From contig JAHBVG010000026.1 of NCBI GenBank assembly GCA_019637695.1, positions 1-64,000 on the forward strand: DNA of 64,000 nucleotides, written 5' to 3'. The notes under the pieces are model-generated. The model saw only the letters and a program-made list of their open reading frames with translations. It ran no database searches and was not told the DNA's origin. Within the stretch, counting starts at the first letter, position 1. Each line of letters opens with the position of its first letter. Positions 34,750-43,356 of this stretch are shown in pieces. A program made the position numbers and the translations under genes. The stretch is from Caldilineaceae bacterium. Lineage in GTDB: Bacteria; Chloroflexota; Anaerolineae; Caldilineales; Caldilineaceae.

Positions 34750-34788
34750 TGATAGGTTCCCCAGTCCCCAATCACTAATCCCCAGTCA
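34723..34788. repeat. Heptamer-arm hairpin, GGGGATT type, between convergent genes
   Basis: The left units ATTGGGG, ATTGGTG, ACTGGGG, ATTAGTG face the right units CCCCAGT, CCCCAAT, CACTAAT, CCCCAGT across about 8 bases. It forms the 3' ends of both convergent reading frames (LVTGD and VVTGD) and so may serve as a shared terminator. Confidence 0.88.
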
Positions 34789-36709
34789 CAACGCCCGGCG
34801 ACCGCGTGATCCCCAGCAATTCCTCAAAGTCCTTACGGTCGAGGACTTCCTTCTCTAGAAGCGTCTCGGCAAGGAGGGTAAGTTTGTCCCGGTGGGTGGT
34901 GATGACCTCTCGCGCCTGGTCGTAGGCAGTCTCGACAATTCGGCGCACTTCGCGGTCAATGGCTTTGGCAATAGATTCGCTGTAATGGCGGCGTTCCCCC
35001 ATGTCCATCCCTAAGAAGGGGTTGACGTCGCCCTGGCTTAACTGCATGGGACCCAACACGTCGCTCATACCGTAGCGAGTGACCATGGCCTTCGCCAGCC
35101 GTGTCGCCTTCTCCAGATCGTCGGCTGCGCCTGTGGTGATCTCGCCGAAGACGATTTCCTCGGCCACGCGACCGCCTAAACGACCTGCCAGTTGATCCTC
35201 AAACTCGGCGCGGCTGCGCAGGGTGCGATCCTCTTCGGGCAGGGGAAGGACGTACCCCAGCGCCTGTCCACGGCTGACAAGGCTAATCTTGCCCACGGGA
35301 TCGGTATGGGGTAGCATTGCCATGACCAGCGCGTGTCCCGCTTCGTGATAGGCCACCACCCGACGCTCCTCAGGGCTGATGATCCGGCTCTTGCGCGCAG
35401 GGCCAGCCATGACCCGTTCAATCGATTCGACAATCTCATCCATGGTGATAGACCGACGATTGCGCCGCGCCGCCAGGATCGCCGCTTCGTTGAGCAGGTT
35501 CTCCAGGTCGGCGCCGACCATACCGGGCGATTGGCGGGCAATCACAGCCAGATCCACATCTGTGGAGAGCGGTTTGCCGCGAGCATGGACGTTGAGGATC
35601 GCCTCGCGTCCTTGACGATCAGGCCGATCTACCACAACTTTGCGGTCGAAACGACCGGGCCGCAGCAGCGCCGGGTCGAGGATGTCAGGGCGGTTGGTGG
35701 CGGCGACGACGATCACAGTAGTATCGCTGTCAAAACCATCCATTTCCACAAGAATCTGGTTGAGCGTCTGCTCTCGCTCGTCGTTACCGCCGCCCATACC
35801 CGCGCCACGATGACGCCCTACAGCGTCGATCTCATCAATGAAGATGATACAGGGCGCGGCCTTTTTGGCCTGTTCAAAGAGATCGCGTACACGGCTGGCG
35901 CCCACACCCACAAACATTTCTACAAATTCTGAGCCTGAAATGCTAAAGAAGGGGACGCCCGCCTCGCCGGCTACAGCTTTCGCCAGCAAGGTCTTGCCGG
36001 TGCCGGGTGGGCCAACCATCAACACTCCCTTGGGGATGCGCGCGCCCAACGAGGCGAATTTCTGCGGCTCACGCAGGAATTCCACCACCTCTTGGAGTTC
36101 CTGTTTGGCTTCCTCGGAACCGGCCACATCCTCAAAGGTTACAGTGGGCCGATCCGCTTCATCGAGCTTTTTGGCGCGGCTGCGCCCAAACTGCATGGCG
36201 CGGTTCTGACCGCCACCCCCAGCCTGACGCATGATGAAGATGAAGAAGCCAAAGATCAAGATCATCGGCAGCAGCATGATCAGCCAGTTAAAGAATGCGC
36301 CTGTATTGGGGGGGCTTTCTACGTCGATGGGCAATCGCGCCAGCCGTTCTTCAGGCACACCTAAGGCGTTAAGCGTCTCTAGCACACTTTCGCCGGGTTC
36401 CCTGCGTGTTTGCACGGGTTGTGTCCCGGCGCCGCGCTCAACAATGATCTCATCCCCGCGGACGACAAGGCGGGAAACCTGACCAGACGTTACCCACTCA
36501 GCTACCTGATTTAAGCCAACCATGTTGCCTGTAGCTGTGGACGGGCTGAAAAGGACACGATACCCCAAGAAAAAGACAACAATCAAGATGATCCAGATCC
36601 AACTCCGGCTAAAGATCTGCCGATAGCGCTGGTTGGGATCTTGATTATCAGGTCCGTTCGATCCGCCTGAACCAGAAGGATCCTTGCGCGGTGGTTTGTT
36701 ATTAGCCAT
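34775..36709 (-). CDS. ftsH: ATP-dependent zinc metalloprotease FtsH
   Basis: A 644-residue membrane-bound AAA protease. Two membrane helices flank a short external domain ([19 protein letters not shown] near 30-50 and [18 protein letters not shown] near 135-155). GPPGTGKT (about 232-240) and [15 protein letters not shown] are Walker A and [16 protein letters not shown] is the SRH arginine finger. HEAGH near 455 is the zinc site. It degrades misassembled membrane proteins and selected cytosolic regulators as a hexamer. I start at the ATG in [10 protein letters not shown]; an upstream extension to 36805 is unconserved. The last four or so residues come from the hairpin shared with the convergent oxidoreductase. 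Confidence 0.96.
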   Translation of the reverse strand: MANNKPPRKDPSGSGGSNGPDNQDPNQRYRQIFSRSWIWIILIVVFFLGYRVLFSPSTATGNMVGLNQVAEWVTSGQVSRLVVRGDEIIVERGAGTQPVQTRREPGESVLETLNALGVPEERLARLPIDVESPPNTGAFFNWLIMLLPMILIFGFFIFIMRQAGGGGQNRAMQFGRSRAKKLDEADRPTVTFEDVAGSEEAKQELQEVVEFLREPQKFASLGARIPKGVLMVGPPGTGKTLLAKAVAGEAGVPFFSISGSEFVEMFVGVGASRVRDLFEQAKKAAPCIIFIDEIDAVGRHRGAGMGGGNDEREQTLNQILVEMDGFDSDTTVIVVAATNRPDILDPALLRPGRFDRKVVVDRPDRQGREAILNVHARGKPLSTDVDLAVIARQSPGMVGADLENLLNEAAILAARRNRRSITMDEIVESIERVMAGPARKSRIISPEERRVVAYHEAGHALVMAMLPHTDPVGKISLVSRGQALGYVLPLPEEDRTLRSRAEFEDQLAGRLGGRVAEEIVFGEITTGAADDLEKATRLAKAMVTRYGMSDVLGPMQLSQGDVNPFLGMDMGERRHYSESIAKAIDREVRRIVETAYDQAREVITTHRDKLTLLAETLLEKEVLDRKDFEELLGITRSPGVVTGD

Positions 36710-36846
36710 GGAACATTTACCGTTAAGATGAAAGTGAACCAAATTCAGCGTACAAAATCGCCCGTGATCACGAGTATTGGCTGTGATCATAAATGGGCAA
36801 GTCACTCAAGTCAGTAAGCTGGTCAAACATTAACAGTGGAGGGAAC

Positions 36847-36900
36847 AAAAGACCTGACAGGACGAAGAATAGAATGGCTGCTTCGTCTGTCAGGTCTTTT
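36847..36900 (-). terminator. Terminator-like hairpin after the HAD-like gene
   Basis: AAAAGACCTGACAG-G-ACGAAG pairs with CTTCGTCTGTCAGGTCTTTT (20 pairs, one bulge). A-rich and T-rich ends lie on both sides, so it can work in either direction. It sits 18 bases after the stop of the minus-strand gene at 36918. Confidence 0.85.
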
Positions 36901-36917
36901 GAAGTAAGCTTTACACT

Positions 36918-38114
36918 CTAGCGCAGACGAGACAAGCGATCCTGAAGGTTAACCCCCACACGGTGGGTCTGTGCCCGGTGGATGGGTGAATAGTCGCGTT
37001 GTTGTGGACGCTGTGGCAATGAGGCTTCGTCGGGTTTGTCGCTCAGGCTGAGTACCAGACATCCTTGATCGAGCAGCCAGCGGCTGATCTCGTAAACTTC
37101 CTCGGTGATGGTGATCTCCCGATTCAGACGCTCTTCGGGTGATACATCATCGGGCAGGTTGTTCATCGATTCCAGCGTGGCGAAGAATTCCTGACGGCGG
37201 AAGCTCTTGAAAGGTGTGGGATCGCCGATCTTAACGCTGGTGTGTACAGCCTCGTGGACCTGACGCAGGGATTCGCTCACGCCGCCGCGCATGATCAGCG
37301 TATCCACCCAACGCACAAAGTGGGGGAACGAATTCAACGATGCCCGCTCCATCCGCTCCATAATATCGTCGCATTCGACCAGACCGGCGTTAAGGGCAAG
37401 GCAGATATAGGCCAGATAATCCTGGTTGTCTTCGGTAATGGTGTGATATCGTGCGCGGTTGAGGGAGTCGTAATGTTGCTCAAAGAGTTTAGCGTTGAAA
37501 TTATCGCCCAATACCCGATCCACAGCCCGATAGAGACCTTTCAAACGGGCGGCGTCAATGGCGCGATCGTTGCGTCCACGGGCGCCAATGGCGGTCTTGT
37601 CCATGTCCACCACCACGGCTGTATTCTTGTCAAGTTTCAACCCTCGATCCAGATTCCACTCTAACCAATCCACCAGATTTGTCCAGCGATTAGCGGTAAA
37701 GATTCCCCGTTCATCGTCCGCTTCCTGTAGAGCAGGCTTGTCCGCTTTTTCTCCGCAGATAAAGGCAGAACCGGGAAGGCGACTCAGTGCAGAAAGGTTT
37801 TGAAAGGCCTGCCCATCACCCGAAAGCGTATCGCCGATAATGAGGATCTCACCTAAATTTGCGCGTCGTTGTGATTGGGCCTCTTCCAAAATGAAGAGGG
37901 CGACTTTGGCGTAAGCATCTTCCAATTTACGCGGGGTGTGGCCATCATTCAACCCCAATCGATATCGAGCAGACTTCAAGCCGGACAGTTTTCGGTCTAA
38001 CGGTTGCATACTTCGATAAACAACCCGATCTTCAAAGAGATCGCTAAGGGCGGCTAGACCAAAGTTTTCCAATGTAATCGGATAGCTTTCAATCATTTTT
38101 AGCTCGCTTACCAT
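36918..38114 (-). CDS. Unrecognised protein with HAD-like motif
   Basis: A 398-residue soluble protein I do not recognise. Near its middle, TAVVVDMDKTAIGARGRND places D170 and D172 in a DxDxT nucleophile pattern preceded by a hydrophobic strand, as in HAD phosphohydrolases. GEILIIGDTLSGDGQAF (89-105) resembles the HAD motif IV G-D-x-x-x-D, but lies before motif I rather than after it. LVLSLSDKPDEAS near the end could be motif II (Ser after a strand). If it is a HAD enzyme, the order is permuted or the domain is compound. No signal peptide or membrane segment is visible. It stands alone between two hairpin terminators. Confidence 0.6.
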   Translation of the reverse strand: MVSELKMIESYPITLENFGLAALSDLFEDRVVYRSMQPLDRKLSGLKSARYRLGLNDGHTPRKLEDAYAKVALFILEEAQSQRRANLGEILIIGDTLSGDGQAFQNLSALSRLPGSAFICGEKADKPALQEADDERGIFTANRWTNLVDWLEWNLDRGLKLDKNTAVVVDMDKTAIGARGRNDRAIDAARLKGLYRAVDRVLGDNFNAKLFEQHYDSLNRARYHTITEDNQDYLAYICLALNAGLVECDDIMERMERASLNSFPHFVRWVDTLIMRGGVSESLRQVHEAVHTSVKIGDPTPFKSFRRQEFFATLESMNNLPDDVSPEERLNREITITEEVYEISRWLLDQGCLVLSLSDKPDEASLPQRPQQRDYSPIHRAQTHRVGVNLQDRLSRLR

Positions 38115-38463
38115 TCTTTCCTTCCGCTCTGCTACAGTCAGCTACACACATAAAACTGTATTTTGCTAGATGCTGCTAAATGGAGCGGCAACCGAACAGG
38201 GGGCTTACGAATTTCAATTACTTAGAAAAAGCGCTGATCGAACAGTTATGCTTGCCGCATTCAAGTTAACACGTCTCCTTTTAACAGCGTCCATAGAGAC
38301 ACGACCATTGTACAATAGGTTGGCGACTCTACATAATTGTTGACAGTAAAGTAACAGAGGGGCATATAACCGTCAAACTACCTGACCTGACGAAAAGGTA
38401 ACTACCCCTGCTCTAGCCAGGTCACGGACCCGACCAGAGGATGGGGCGTAGTTACACGAAAAG
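38115..38463. other. Intergenic region with one inverted repeat
   Basis: No gene is visible in these 349 bases. At 38398-38455 GTAACTACCCC is mirrored by GGGGCGTAGTTAC, enclosing GCTCTAGCCAGGTCACGG. GCTCTAGCCAGG and GGTCACGG recur in the gap near 63149-63180. The promoter of the HAD-like gene is probably here; no convincing -35/-10 pair is picked out. Confidence 0.6.
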
Positions 38464-38506
38464 AAAAGACGGCAGCCGAGCTTTGTACTCAATGCTGCCG
38501 TCTTTT
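38464..38506 (-). terminator. Rho-independent terminator after asd
   Basis: AAAAGACGGCAGC and GCTGCCGTCTTTT form a perfect 13-pair stem with a 17-base loop. On the minus strand the stem is followed by a T-rich run (CTTTTCTTTTC). It closes the aspartate/methionine block 28 bases after the asd stop. Confidence 0.88.
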
Positions 38507-38533
38507 AGGAAACGCAAGAGAAATCTGGCCTAT

Positions 38534-39649
38534 TTATGCGAGCTGGGCCAGGTTCGCCAGGGTTGCTGCTTTCGCGCCCAGATAGCCTTGGGCAACCAAC
38601 AGTTCCGCGTTGAGGAGACTGCCGCCCGCCGCGCCGCGGATCGTGTTATGGCCCAAGACAAGGAACTTTGCGTGGAAGAGCGGATCTTCGCGCAGCCTTC
38701 CAATCACCGTCGCCATCCCAGGTACGCTCCCTGCCAGCCGGTCGAGCCGGGGTTGCGGACGATCTTGTTCTTCCTGGTAGATAAGGGCGGGTTGGGGCGC
38801 GCTGGGCAGCCCCAATTGCTGGGCCAGCGGTTTGTAATTCATCCACACTTCGCGGATCTCCGCTAATGTGGGTTTGCGGTCGAACTCGATACTCACGGCT
38901 TCGAGATGTCCATTGCGCACCGGCACGCGGTTGCAGTGGGCGCTGACCACAAAATCGGCCATCTGCACTTTGTTGCCGTCAAAGCGCCCCAGCAATTTCT
39001 GCGGCTCGCGCTTCTCCATCTTCTCTTCTTCTTTGCCAATGTAAGGCACAATATTGTCGAGGATATCCATGCTGCTAACGCCAGGGTAGCCCGCGCCGCT
39101 GACGGCCTGCATGGTCACCACAAAGATCTTGCGGATGCCGAATGCCACATGCAGTGGATGGAGCGCGCTGACGAGGTGCGTTGTGCTGCAATTGGGATTG
39201 GTGGTGATATAGCCCTTCCATCCGCGCTGCCGCTGTTGGATCTCGATCAGCCCCAGGTGTTCGGGGTTGACTTCGGGAATAAGCAGGGGGATGTCCTCAT
39301 CGTAGCGGTGCGCGCTGGCGTTGCTACAGACGATATGCCCACCGGCGGCGAGTTCCTGTTCCTTTTCGCGGGCGGCGTCGCTGGGCAAGGCGCTGAAGAA
39401 AATCTGGCAATCCATACCCGGCACAGCTTCCTCAAGGATCACATCGCGCAGGCGCGCGGGCATATCCCCGCGCAGGTTCCACTTGCAGGCATCCACGTAC
39501 CGCTTGCCCACACTGCGTTCCGAGGCGCAGAGCGCGCTGATCTCAAACCAGGGATGGCCCTGGAGCATCTGCACAAAGCGTTGCCCCACTGCGCCTGTGG
39601 CGCCGAGGACGCCGACTTTGATTTTGTTGGGTTGTTGTCCGTTGTTCAT
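38534..39649 (-). CDS. asd: Aspartate-semialdehyde dehydrogenase
   Basis: A 371-residue enzyme that reduces aspartyl phosphate to aspartate semialdehyde. VGVLGATGAVGQRFV (about 12-26) binds NADP. TTNPNCSTTHLV carries the catalytic Cys near 153. GAGYPGVSSMDILDN and SAHCNRVPVRNGHLEAVS are typical of the archaeal/fungal-type subgroup rather than the E. coli type. I use the ATG at 39647-39649 with AGAGGA upstream; residues before it are unconserved. It is the last gene of the block and precedes a strong terminator. It is separated from hom by a heptamer hairpin. Confidence 0.95.
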   Translation of the reverse strand: MNNGQQPNKIKVGVLGATGAVGQRFVQMLQGHPWFEISALCASERSVGKRYVDACKWNLRGDMPARLRDVILEEAVPGMDCQIFFSALPSDAAREKEQELAAGGHIVCSNASAHRYDEDIPLLIPEVNPEHLGLIEIQQRQRGWKGYITTNPNCSTTHLVSALHPLHVAFGIRKIFVVTMQAVSGAGYPGVSSMDILDNIVPYIGKEEEKMEKREPQKLLGRFDGNKVQMADFVVSAHCNRVPVRNGHLEAVSIEFDRKPTLAEIREVWMNYKPLAQQLGLPSAPQPALIYQEEQDRPQPRLDRLAGSVPGMATVIGRLREDPLFHAKFLVLGHNTIRGAAGGSLLNAELLVAQGYLGAKAATLANLAQLA

Positions 39650-39663
39650 TGGTTCCTCTTTTG

Positions 39664-39774
39664 AGTAGTGCGTAGTGCAGTAAAGTTTCCGCTTTCTCAA
39701 TAACGTCAACGCGGATGGTTGCTCAAAGCGTCGGATGCGTCTATTGGTACACGCGCCACGCACTACGCGCTACG
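39664..39774. repeat. Heptamer-arm hairpin, GTAGTGC type (hom/asd junction)
   Basis: The left arm GTAGTGC-GTAGTGC (39665-39678) faces the right arm ACGCGCCACGCACTACGCGCTACG, with about 72 bases between. This is a fourth unit sequence built on the same 7-base period. The outer arms pair over about 14 bases. Confidence 0.8.
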
Positions 39775-39800
39775 AATTCAGTTCAAGATCAAGATAAAGT

Positions 39801-40922
39801 TCATACCGTGTACGCCATCTCCACGACATCGCTGAGGACGCCAGCGGCGGTGGCATCCACGCCAGCGCCGCGGCCCTGGATCACCAGGGGATTAGGGCTG
39901 TACCAGCGGCTATAGAGGGCGATGAGATTATCCGTGCCGCTGAGACGGCCCAGCGGCGTATCCTTTTCCACGGCGGTGGGGCCGACGCTGCACGCTACGC
40001 GGCCATCGGTCACTTGGATGGTGGCGGCGTAGCGGAGGACTTTGCCTTCGGCGGCGGCGCGCGCTACTTCGTCCTGATAGTGTTCGTCGAGCTGAGGCAG
40101 CGCGTCCATGAATTCGGCCACTGTGAGCGTTTCCATCAGCGGAGGATAGAGGCCCTTGACTTCGATATCCTTCATCTCCAACCGATGACCCATCCCCCGC
40201 GCCAGGATCAAGGCTTTGCGCGCCACATCGACGCCGCCGAGATCATCGCGCGGATCGGGTTCAGTGTAGCCAAGTTGATGCGCCTCGCGCACCACCTCGC
40301 TGAAGAGACGCCCCGCCTCCAGCCCTGTCATCAAAAAGCCGAGCGTGCCGCTGAAGGTCCCCGCCACTCGTTGGATGGTGTCACCGCTGGCGACGAGACG
40401 GGTCAGCGTGGCGATGACCGGCAGCCCGGCCCCCACCGTGGTTTCCCAGCGCAACCGCGCCAGATCGCGTGGCGCATCCCTGGTGTCACCGGCTCTGGTG
40501 AGCCGGTCGTACACCTCCTGTTGATTCGTCAGCGGTTTCTTGTTGGCGAGTACGACTTTATAGTCTCGGCTTAGAGCAAAGAGCAACGCCGGTACCGTCT
40601 GTTCGGTGGCGCTGCAATCAACAACCACCGTCCCCGGAATGCCGGCGATGTCAACAATAGCGGAGAGATCATCCTGAGAGCCACCTAACTCGTGGTGTGC
40701 CAGCGATTTCCCCTCTTTTTTCAGGGCCAGGGCTGCTTCGATCTCCTCATCGGTCAGACCATCAGTTGGCTCGATGATGGCAGATCGGCTATCGCACAGC
40801 GCCACAAAGCGGACGCGAAGCCCATAGGTTTCCGCATGGAAGAGGCGGTTGTCAAGGATCTGCCGCACCAGCGAGCGGCCCACACCGCCCAGTCCAAAGA
40901 GAATCACAGGAAGTTCCATCAT
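39801..40922 (-). CDS. hom: Homoserine dehydrogenase
   Basis: A 373-residue NAD(P)-dependent enzyme that makes homoserine from aspartate semialdehyde. PVILFGLGGVGRSLVRQIL is the Rossmann motif. VVVDCSATEQTVPALLF and VVLANKKPL match the central domain. TTVGAGLPVIATL and GTFSGTLGFLMTGLEAG are the signature around the catalytic Lys region, followed by GYTEPDPRDDLGGVDVARKA. It lacks a C-terminal ACT domain, so it should not be directly threonine-regulated in the usual way. The product feeds metX upstream in the same block. Confidence 0.95.
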   Translation of the reverse strand: MMELPVILFGLGGVGRSLVRQILDNRLFHAETYGLRVRFVALCDSRSAIIEPTDGLTDEEIEAALALKKEGKSLAHHELGGSQDDLSAIVDIAGIPGTVVVDCSATEQTVPALLFALSRDYKVVLANKKPLTNQQEVYDRLTRAGDTRDAPRDLARLRWETTVGAGLPVIATLTRLVASGDTIQRVAGTFSGTLGFLMTGLEAGRLFSEVVREAHQLGYTEPDPRDDLGGVDVARKALILARGMGHRLEMKDIEVKGLYPPLMETLTVAEFMDALPQLDEHYQDEVARAAAEGKVLRYAATIQVTDGRVACSVGPTAVEKDTPLGRLSGTDNLIALYSRWYSPNPLVIQGRGAGVDATAAGVLSDVVEMAYTV

Positions 40923-40981
40923 TGCGCATCACCGTTGCGTGAAGTTAGTCGAATAGAGACAATTATAGCTCAATGTGCATA

Positions 40982-41001
40982 CCTGGCTCGATCGAGCCAG
41001 G
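40982..41001. promoter_or_regulatory. Perfect 20-base palindrome upstream of hom
   Basis: CCTGGCTCGATCGAGCCAGG is its own reverse complement, with partial symmetry beyond (ATAC/GTAT). It lies 60 bases before the hom start codon. It could be an operator or a small hairpin; no regulator can be assigned. Confidence 0.55.
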
Positions 41002-41067
41002 CGTATTCTTGAGTTGCAAACCCACCCCTTTCATGCAATCTAGTGTCTCGTCAAGGGTGAAATGATG

Positions 41068-41127
41068 GGTACGGGCGCTGCTTGCTGCGCCTTGTTCACA
41101 GGGGGCGCTACTTGTTGCGCCCGTACC
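41068..41127. repeat. Inverted repeat GGTACGGGCGC/GCGCCCGTACC
   Basis: The outer arms of 11 bases are exact complements. Inside, GCTGCTTGCTGCGCC and GCTACTTGTTGCGCC form two direct, nearly equal copies. It lies between higA and hom and looks like a palindromic intergenic repeat. Confidence 0.75.
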
Positions 41128-41168
41128 AGGTTTCAATCAATTAATGCTTGACGAATCACTAGTCTGCT

Positions 41169-41477
41169 TTATGAATCGGACACACTTTGCTGCCAGGGTC
41201 TGATCTTCTCCAGCACTGTGGAAAGTTTTTCCTGGGCAATTTCTGTATCATAGGCGGCCTGGGCACGGAGCCAGTAGCCGTTGGATAGACCTAAAAAGCG
41301 GCACAACCGTAGATCAGTGTCCGCTGTAATTGTCCGCTGACCGGCAATGATCTCGCTAATGCGCTGGGGCGGAACGCCAATCTCCTTAGCAAGCCTGTAC
41401 TGTGATAGTCCCATCGGCTTGAGAAATTCTTCGTAAAGCAATTCGCCTGGGGTAATCGGTGTGATCTCTCGCATCAT
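41169..41477 (-). CDS. higA: HigA-family antitoxin
   Basis: A 102-residue DNA-binding antitoxin. TPGELLYEEFLKPMGLSQYR, then LAKEIGVPPQRISEIIAGQR is the HigA/VapI helix-turn-helix. LRLCRFLGLSNGYWLRAQA is the dimer region typical of the family. It follows the toxin gene by six bases in the host-inhibition order (toxin first). HigA binds the toxin and represses the shared promoter. The last residues (KIRPWQQSVSDS) are variable. Placed inside the lysC-hom interval, it may also keep that segment from being lost. Confidence 0.9.
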   Translation of the reverse strand: MMREITPITPGELLYEEFLKPMGLSQYRLAKEIGVPPQRISEIIAGQRTITADTDLRLCRFLGLSNGYWLRAQAAYDTEIAQEKLSTVLEKIRPWQQSVSDS

Positions 41478-41483
41478 ATTGTC

Positions 41484-41762
41484 CTAGTGATAGTCCACAA
41501 TTTCCACATCCTCTGCGCCGGCGGAAGTCCAACGAAAGCAGACTCGAAATTGGTCGTTGATCCGAATACTATGCTGCCCCTCCCGATCCCCTTTCAGGGC
41601 TTCAAGTCGATTGCCTGGCGGCACACGTAAGTCATCGAGATGATTTGCGATCTGTAGTTGTCGCAACTTTCGCAATGCGACCCGCTCAATGTTGACGAAT
41701 CGCTTGATCCGCTGGCCCTGAGCAAGAGATTCTGTATCAGTATCCTTGAACGAGACGATCAT
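41484..41762 (-). CDS. higB: HigB-family toxin (RelE/ParE superfamily)
   Basis: A 92-residue toxin expected to cleave mRNA on ribosomes. It starts MIVSFKDTDTESLAQG in the HigB manner (usually MIxSFKxKxLExF). LRKLRQLQIANHLDDLRVPP and then LEALKGDREGQHSIRINDQF form the core, ending in RVCFRW. The ATG at 41760-41762 aligns with family starts. The -10 box ends 8 bases before this ATG, so the transcript may begin almost at the start codon. Activity is not shown by sequence, but no key segment is missing. Confidence 0.9.
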   Translation of the reverse strand: MIVSFKDTDTESLAQGQRIKRFVNIERVALRKLRQLQIANHLDDLRVPPGNRLEALKGDREGQHSIRINDQFRVCFRWTSAGAEDVEIVDYH

Positions 41763-41769
41763 ATTGAGA

Positions 41770-41798
41770 ATAGTAATGCGTGGCGTGAATAGTGTCAA
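41770..41798 (-). promoter_or_regulatory. Sigma-70-type promoter for higBA
   Basis: On the minus strand TTGACA (41793-41798), 17 bases, TACTAT (41770-41775). The expected transcription start, about 7 bases on, falls at about 41763, next to the higB ATG, which suggests a leaderless message. HigA would be expected to bind across this site. Confidence 0.78.
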
Positions 41799-41817
41799 AA
41801 CACAACCAAAGGATCTA

Positions 41818-43254
41818 TTACGCAGTCACACGTTGCCCCAACTCAAACGCGTCGTGGATGGAGCGAATAGCTTCGTCGGCGTCGCCAGTGAGGACGACGA
41901 GGCTGATGTTGGCCTCGCTGGCCCCCTGCGCAATCGCGATCACGTTGATCTGCTTTGCGCCCAGCGCGTTGAAGACGCGGGCGGCGATGCCGGGTGTCCC
42001 CTTCATGCCGGAGCCGACGACGGCGACGATGACGATGTCGCGCTGGCTGTCGATCTTTTCGATGTAGCCGCGCGCCAATTCCCGCTCGAACTCAGCGTTG
42101 AGTGCGCTGACCACCCCGGTGGCCTCGGCGTCGGGGACGACAAAACAGATGCTCTGCTCGCTGCTGCTCTGGCTGATCATGAGGATGTTAGCGCGCAGGC
42201 GAGCCACAGCGCCGAAGGTGCGCGCCGCAATCCCCGGCACGCCCATCATGCCTCGCCCGGCGATGGTGATCATGCGCATGTTGCGGATGGCGGTGATGGC
42301 CTTGACCGATCCCGCAGCAGATGAGCGTTCGGGTTTGTTGACAATGCGTGTGCCAGGATGGCTGGGGTTGAAGGTGTTGAGTACCACCACAGGGATCTTC
42401 TTCTCCACGGCGGGCGTTACCGTCTTGGGATGCAGCACCTTGGCGCCATAATAGGCCAGCTCTGCCACCTCGTCGTACGAGAGTTCGGGCAGCGTGCGCG
42501 CGTTCTTCACAATGCGCGGATCGGCAGTGAGTACGCCGTCCACATCGGTCCAGATCTGGATCTCGTCCACATCCAACGCCGCGCCGATGATGGCCGCCGA
42601 GTAATCCGATCCACCGCGGCCCAACGTCGTGGGGACGCCCTTCTCCGTCGCGCCCACAAAGCCGGTGATGACGGGGATGACGCCGCTCTGCACCATCGGC
42701 TGCAAACGGTTGAGACAGCGGGTCACCGTCGGTTCCATCAGCGGCGAGGCGTTGCTGAACTCATCATCGGTGATGATCAACTCGCCGGCGTCGACGAACT
42801 CGGCGTGGAGTCCTTTGGCGCGCAGCACCGCGGCCAGCAGCGGAGCGCTCATGCGTTCGCCCAGCCCACTCACCACATCCAGCCCGCGGTTGGTCATCTC
42901 GCCCAACACGGCGATGCTGCGACAGAGGCGCTCAAATTCATGCAGCCGCGTATCGAGCAGACGGCCCAGGTTGGCGCGCTCCACGCCATCCTCAATGAGT
43001 TGACCGGCCACGACTTGATGCTTCACCAGCAGTTGGCTACGCGCCTCGCGATACGGACCTTCATCCCCGGCGGCGGCAGCCTGGGCCGAATCGATCAATG
43101 TATTGGTAACGCCGCTCATGGCGCTGGTCACCACCACCACACCGGGGCGACTGGTCTGCGCCTGTTGCGCGACCTTCTCTGCCACAATCTGCGCCACCTG
43201 TGCAAACGAATCTGTTGTGCCGACGGATGTGCCGCCGAATTTCATGATGATCAT
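41818..43254 (-). CDS. lysC: Aspartate kinase
   Basis: A 478-residue enzyme for the first step of the aspartate pathway. MKFGGTSVGTTDS is the ATP/aspartate motif. GLGERMSAPLLAAVLRAKG, ITGFVGATEKGVPTTLGRGG and SDYSAAIIGAALDVDEIQIW belong to the kinase domain. Two ACT domains occupy about 325-478 (MRMITIAGRGMMGVPGIAAR, then VAVVGSGMKGTPGIAARVFN), giving feedback control by lysine or threonine. Length fits the long monofunctional form. It lies after metW and a hairpin, and before higBA, in the same direction. Confidence 0.96.
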   Translation of the reverse strand: MIIMKFGGTSVGTTDSFAQVAQIVAEKVAQQAQTSRPGVVVVTSAMSGVTNTLIDSAQAAAAGDEGPYREARSQLLVKHQVVAGQLIEDGVERANLGRLLDTRLHEFERLCRSIAVLGEMTNRGLDVVSGLGERMSAPLLAAVLRAKGLHAEFVDAGELIITDDEFSNASPLMEPTVTRCLNRLQPMVQSGVIPVITGFVGATEKGVPTTLGRGGSDYSAAIIGAALDVDEIQIWTDVDGVLTADPRIVKNARTLPELSYDEVAELAYYGAKVLHPKTVTPAVEKKIPVVVLNTFNPSHPGTRIVNKPERSSAAGSVKAITAIRNMRMITIAGRGMMGVPGIAARTFGAVARLRANILMISQSSSEQSICFVVPDAEATGVVSALNAEFERELARGYIEKIDSQRDIVIVAVVGSGMKGTPGIAARVFNALGAKQINVIAIAQGASEANISLVVLTGDADEAIRSIHDAFELGQRVTA

Positions 43255-43286
43255 AAAGTGTGGCTACTCCTTGGACCTGTTGTTGA

Positions 43287-43356
43287 TGAATGAATAATGA
43301 GTAATGAGTAATGAGTAGGAGAGGTACACACGACCTACTCATTACTCATTACTCGT
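43287..43356. repeat. Heptamer-arm hairpin, AATGAGT type (metW/lysC junction)
   Basis: The left arm GAGTAATGAGTAATGAGTAGG and the right arm CCTACTCATTACTCATTACTC pair perfectly over 21 bases, with about 13 bases between. AATGA units continue beyond on the left. Confidence 0.92.

Noticed and set aside
36710-36805. 32-residue N-terminal extension of FtsH
   Set aside because: The sequence before [10 protein letters not shown] lacks any membrane or family feature; FtsH normally starts shortly before its first membrane helix.
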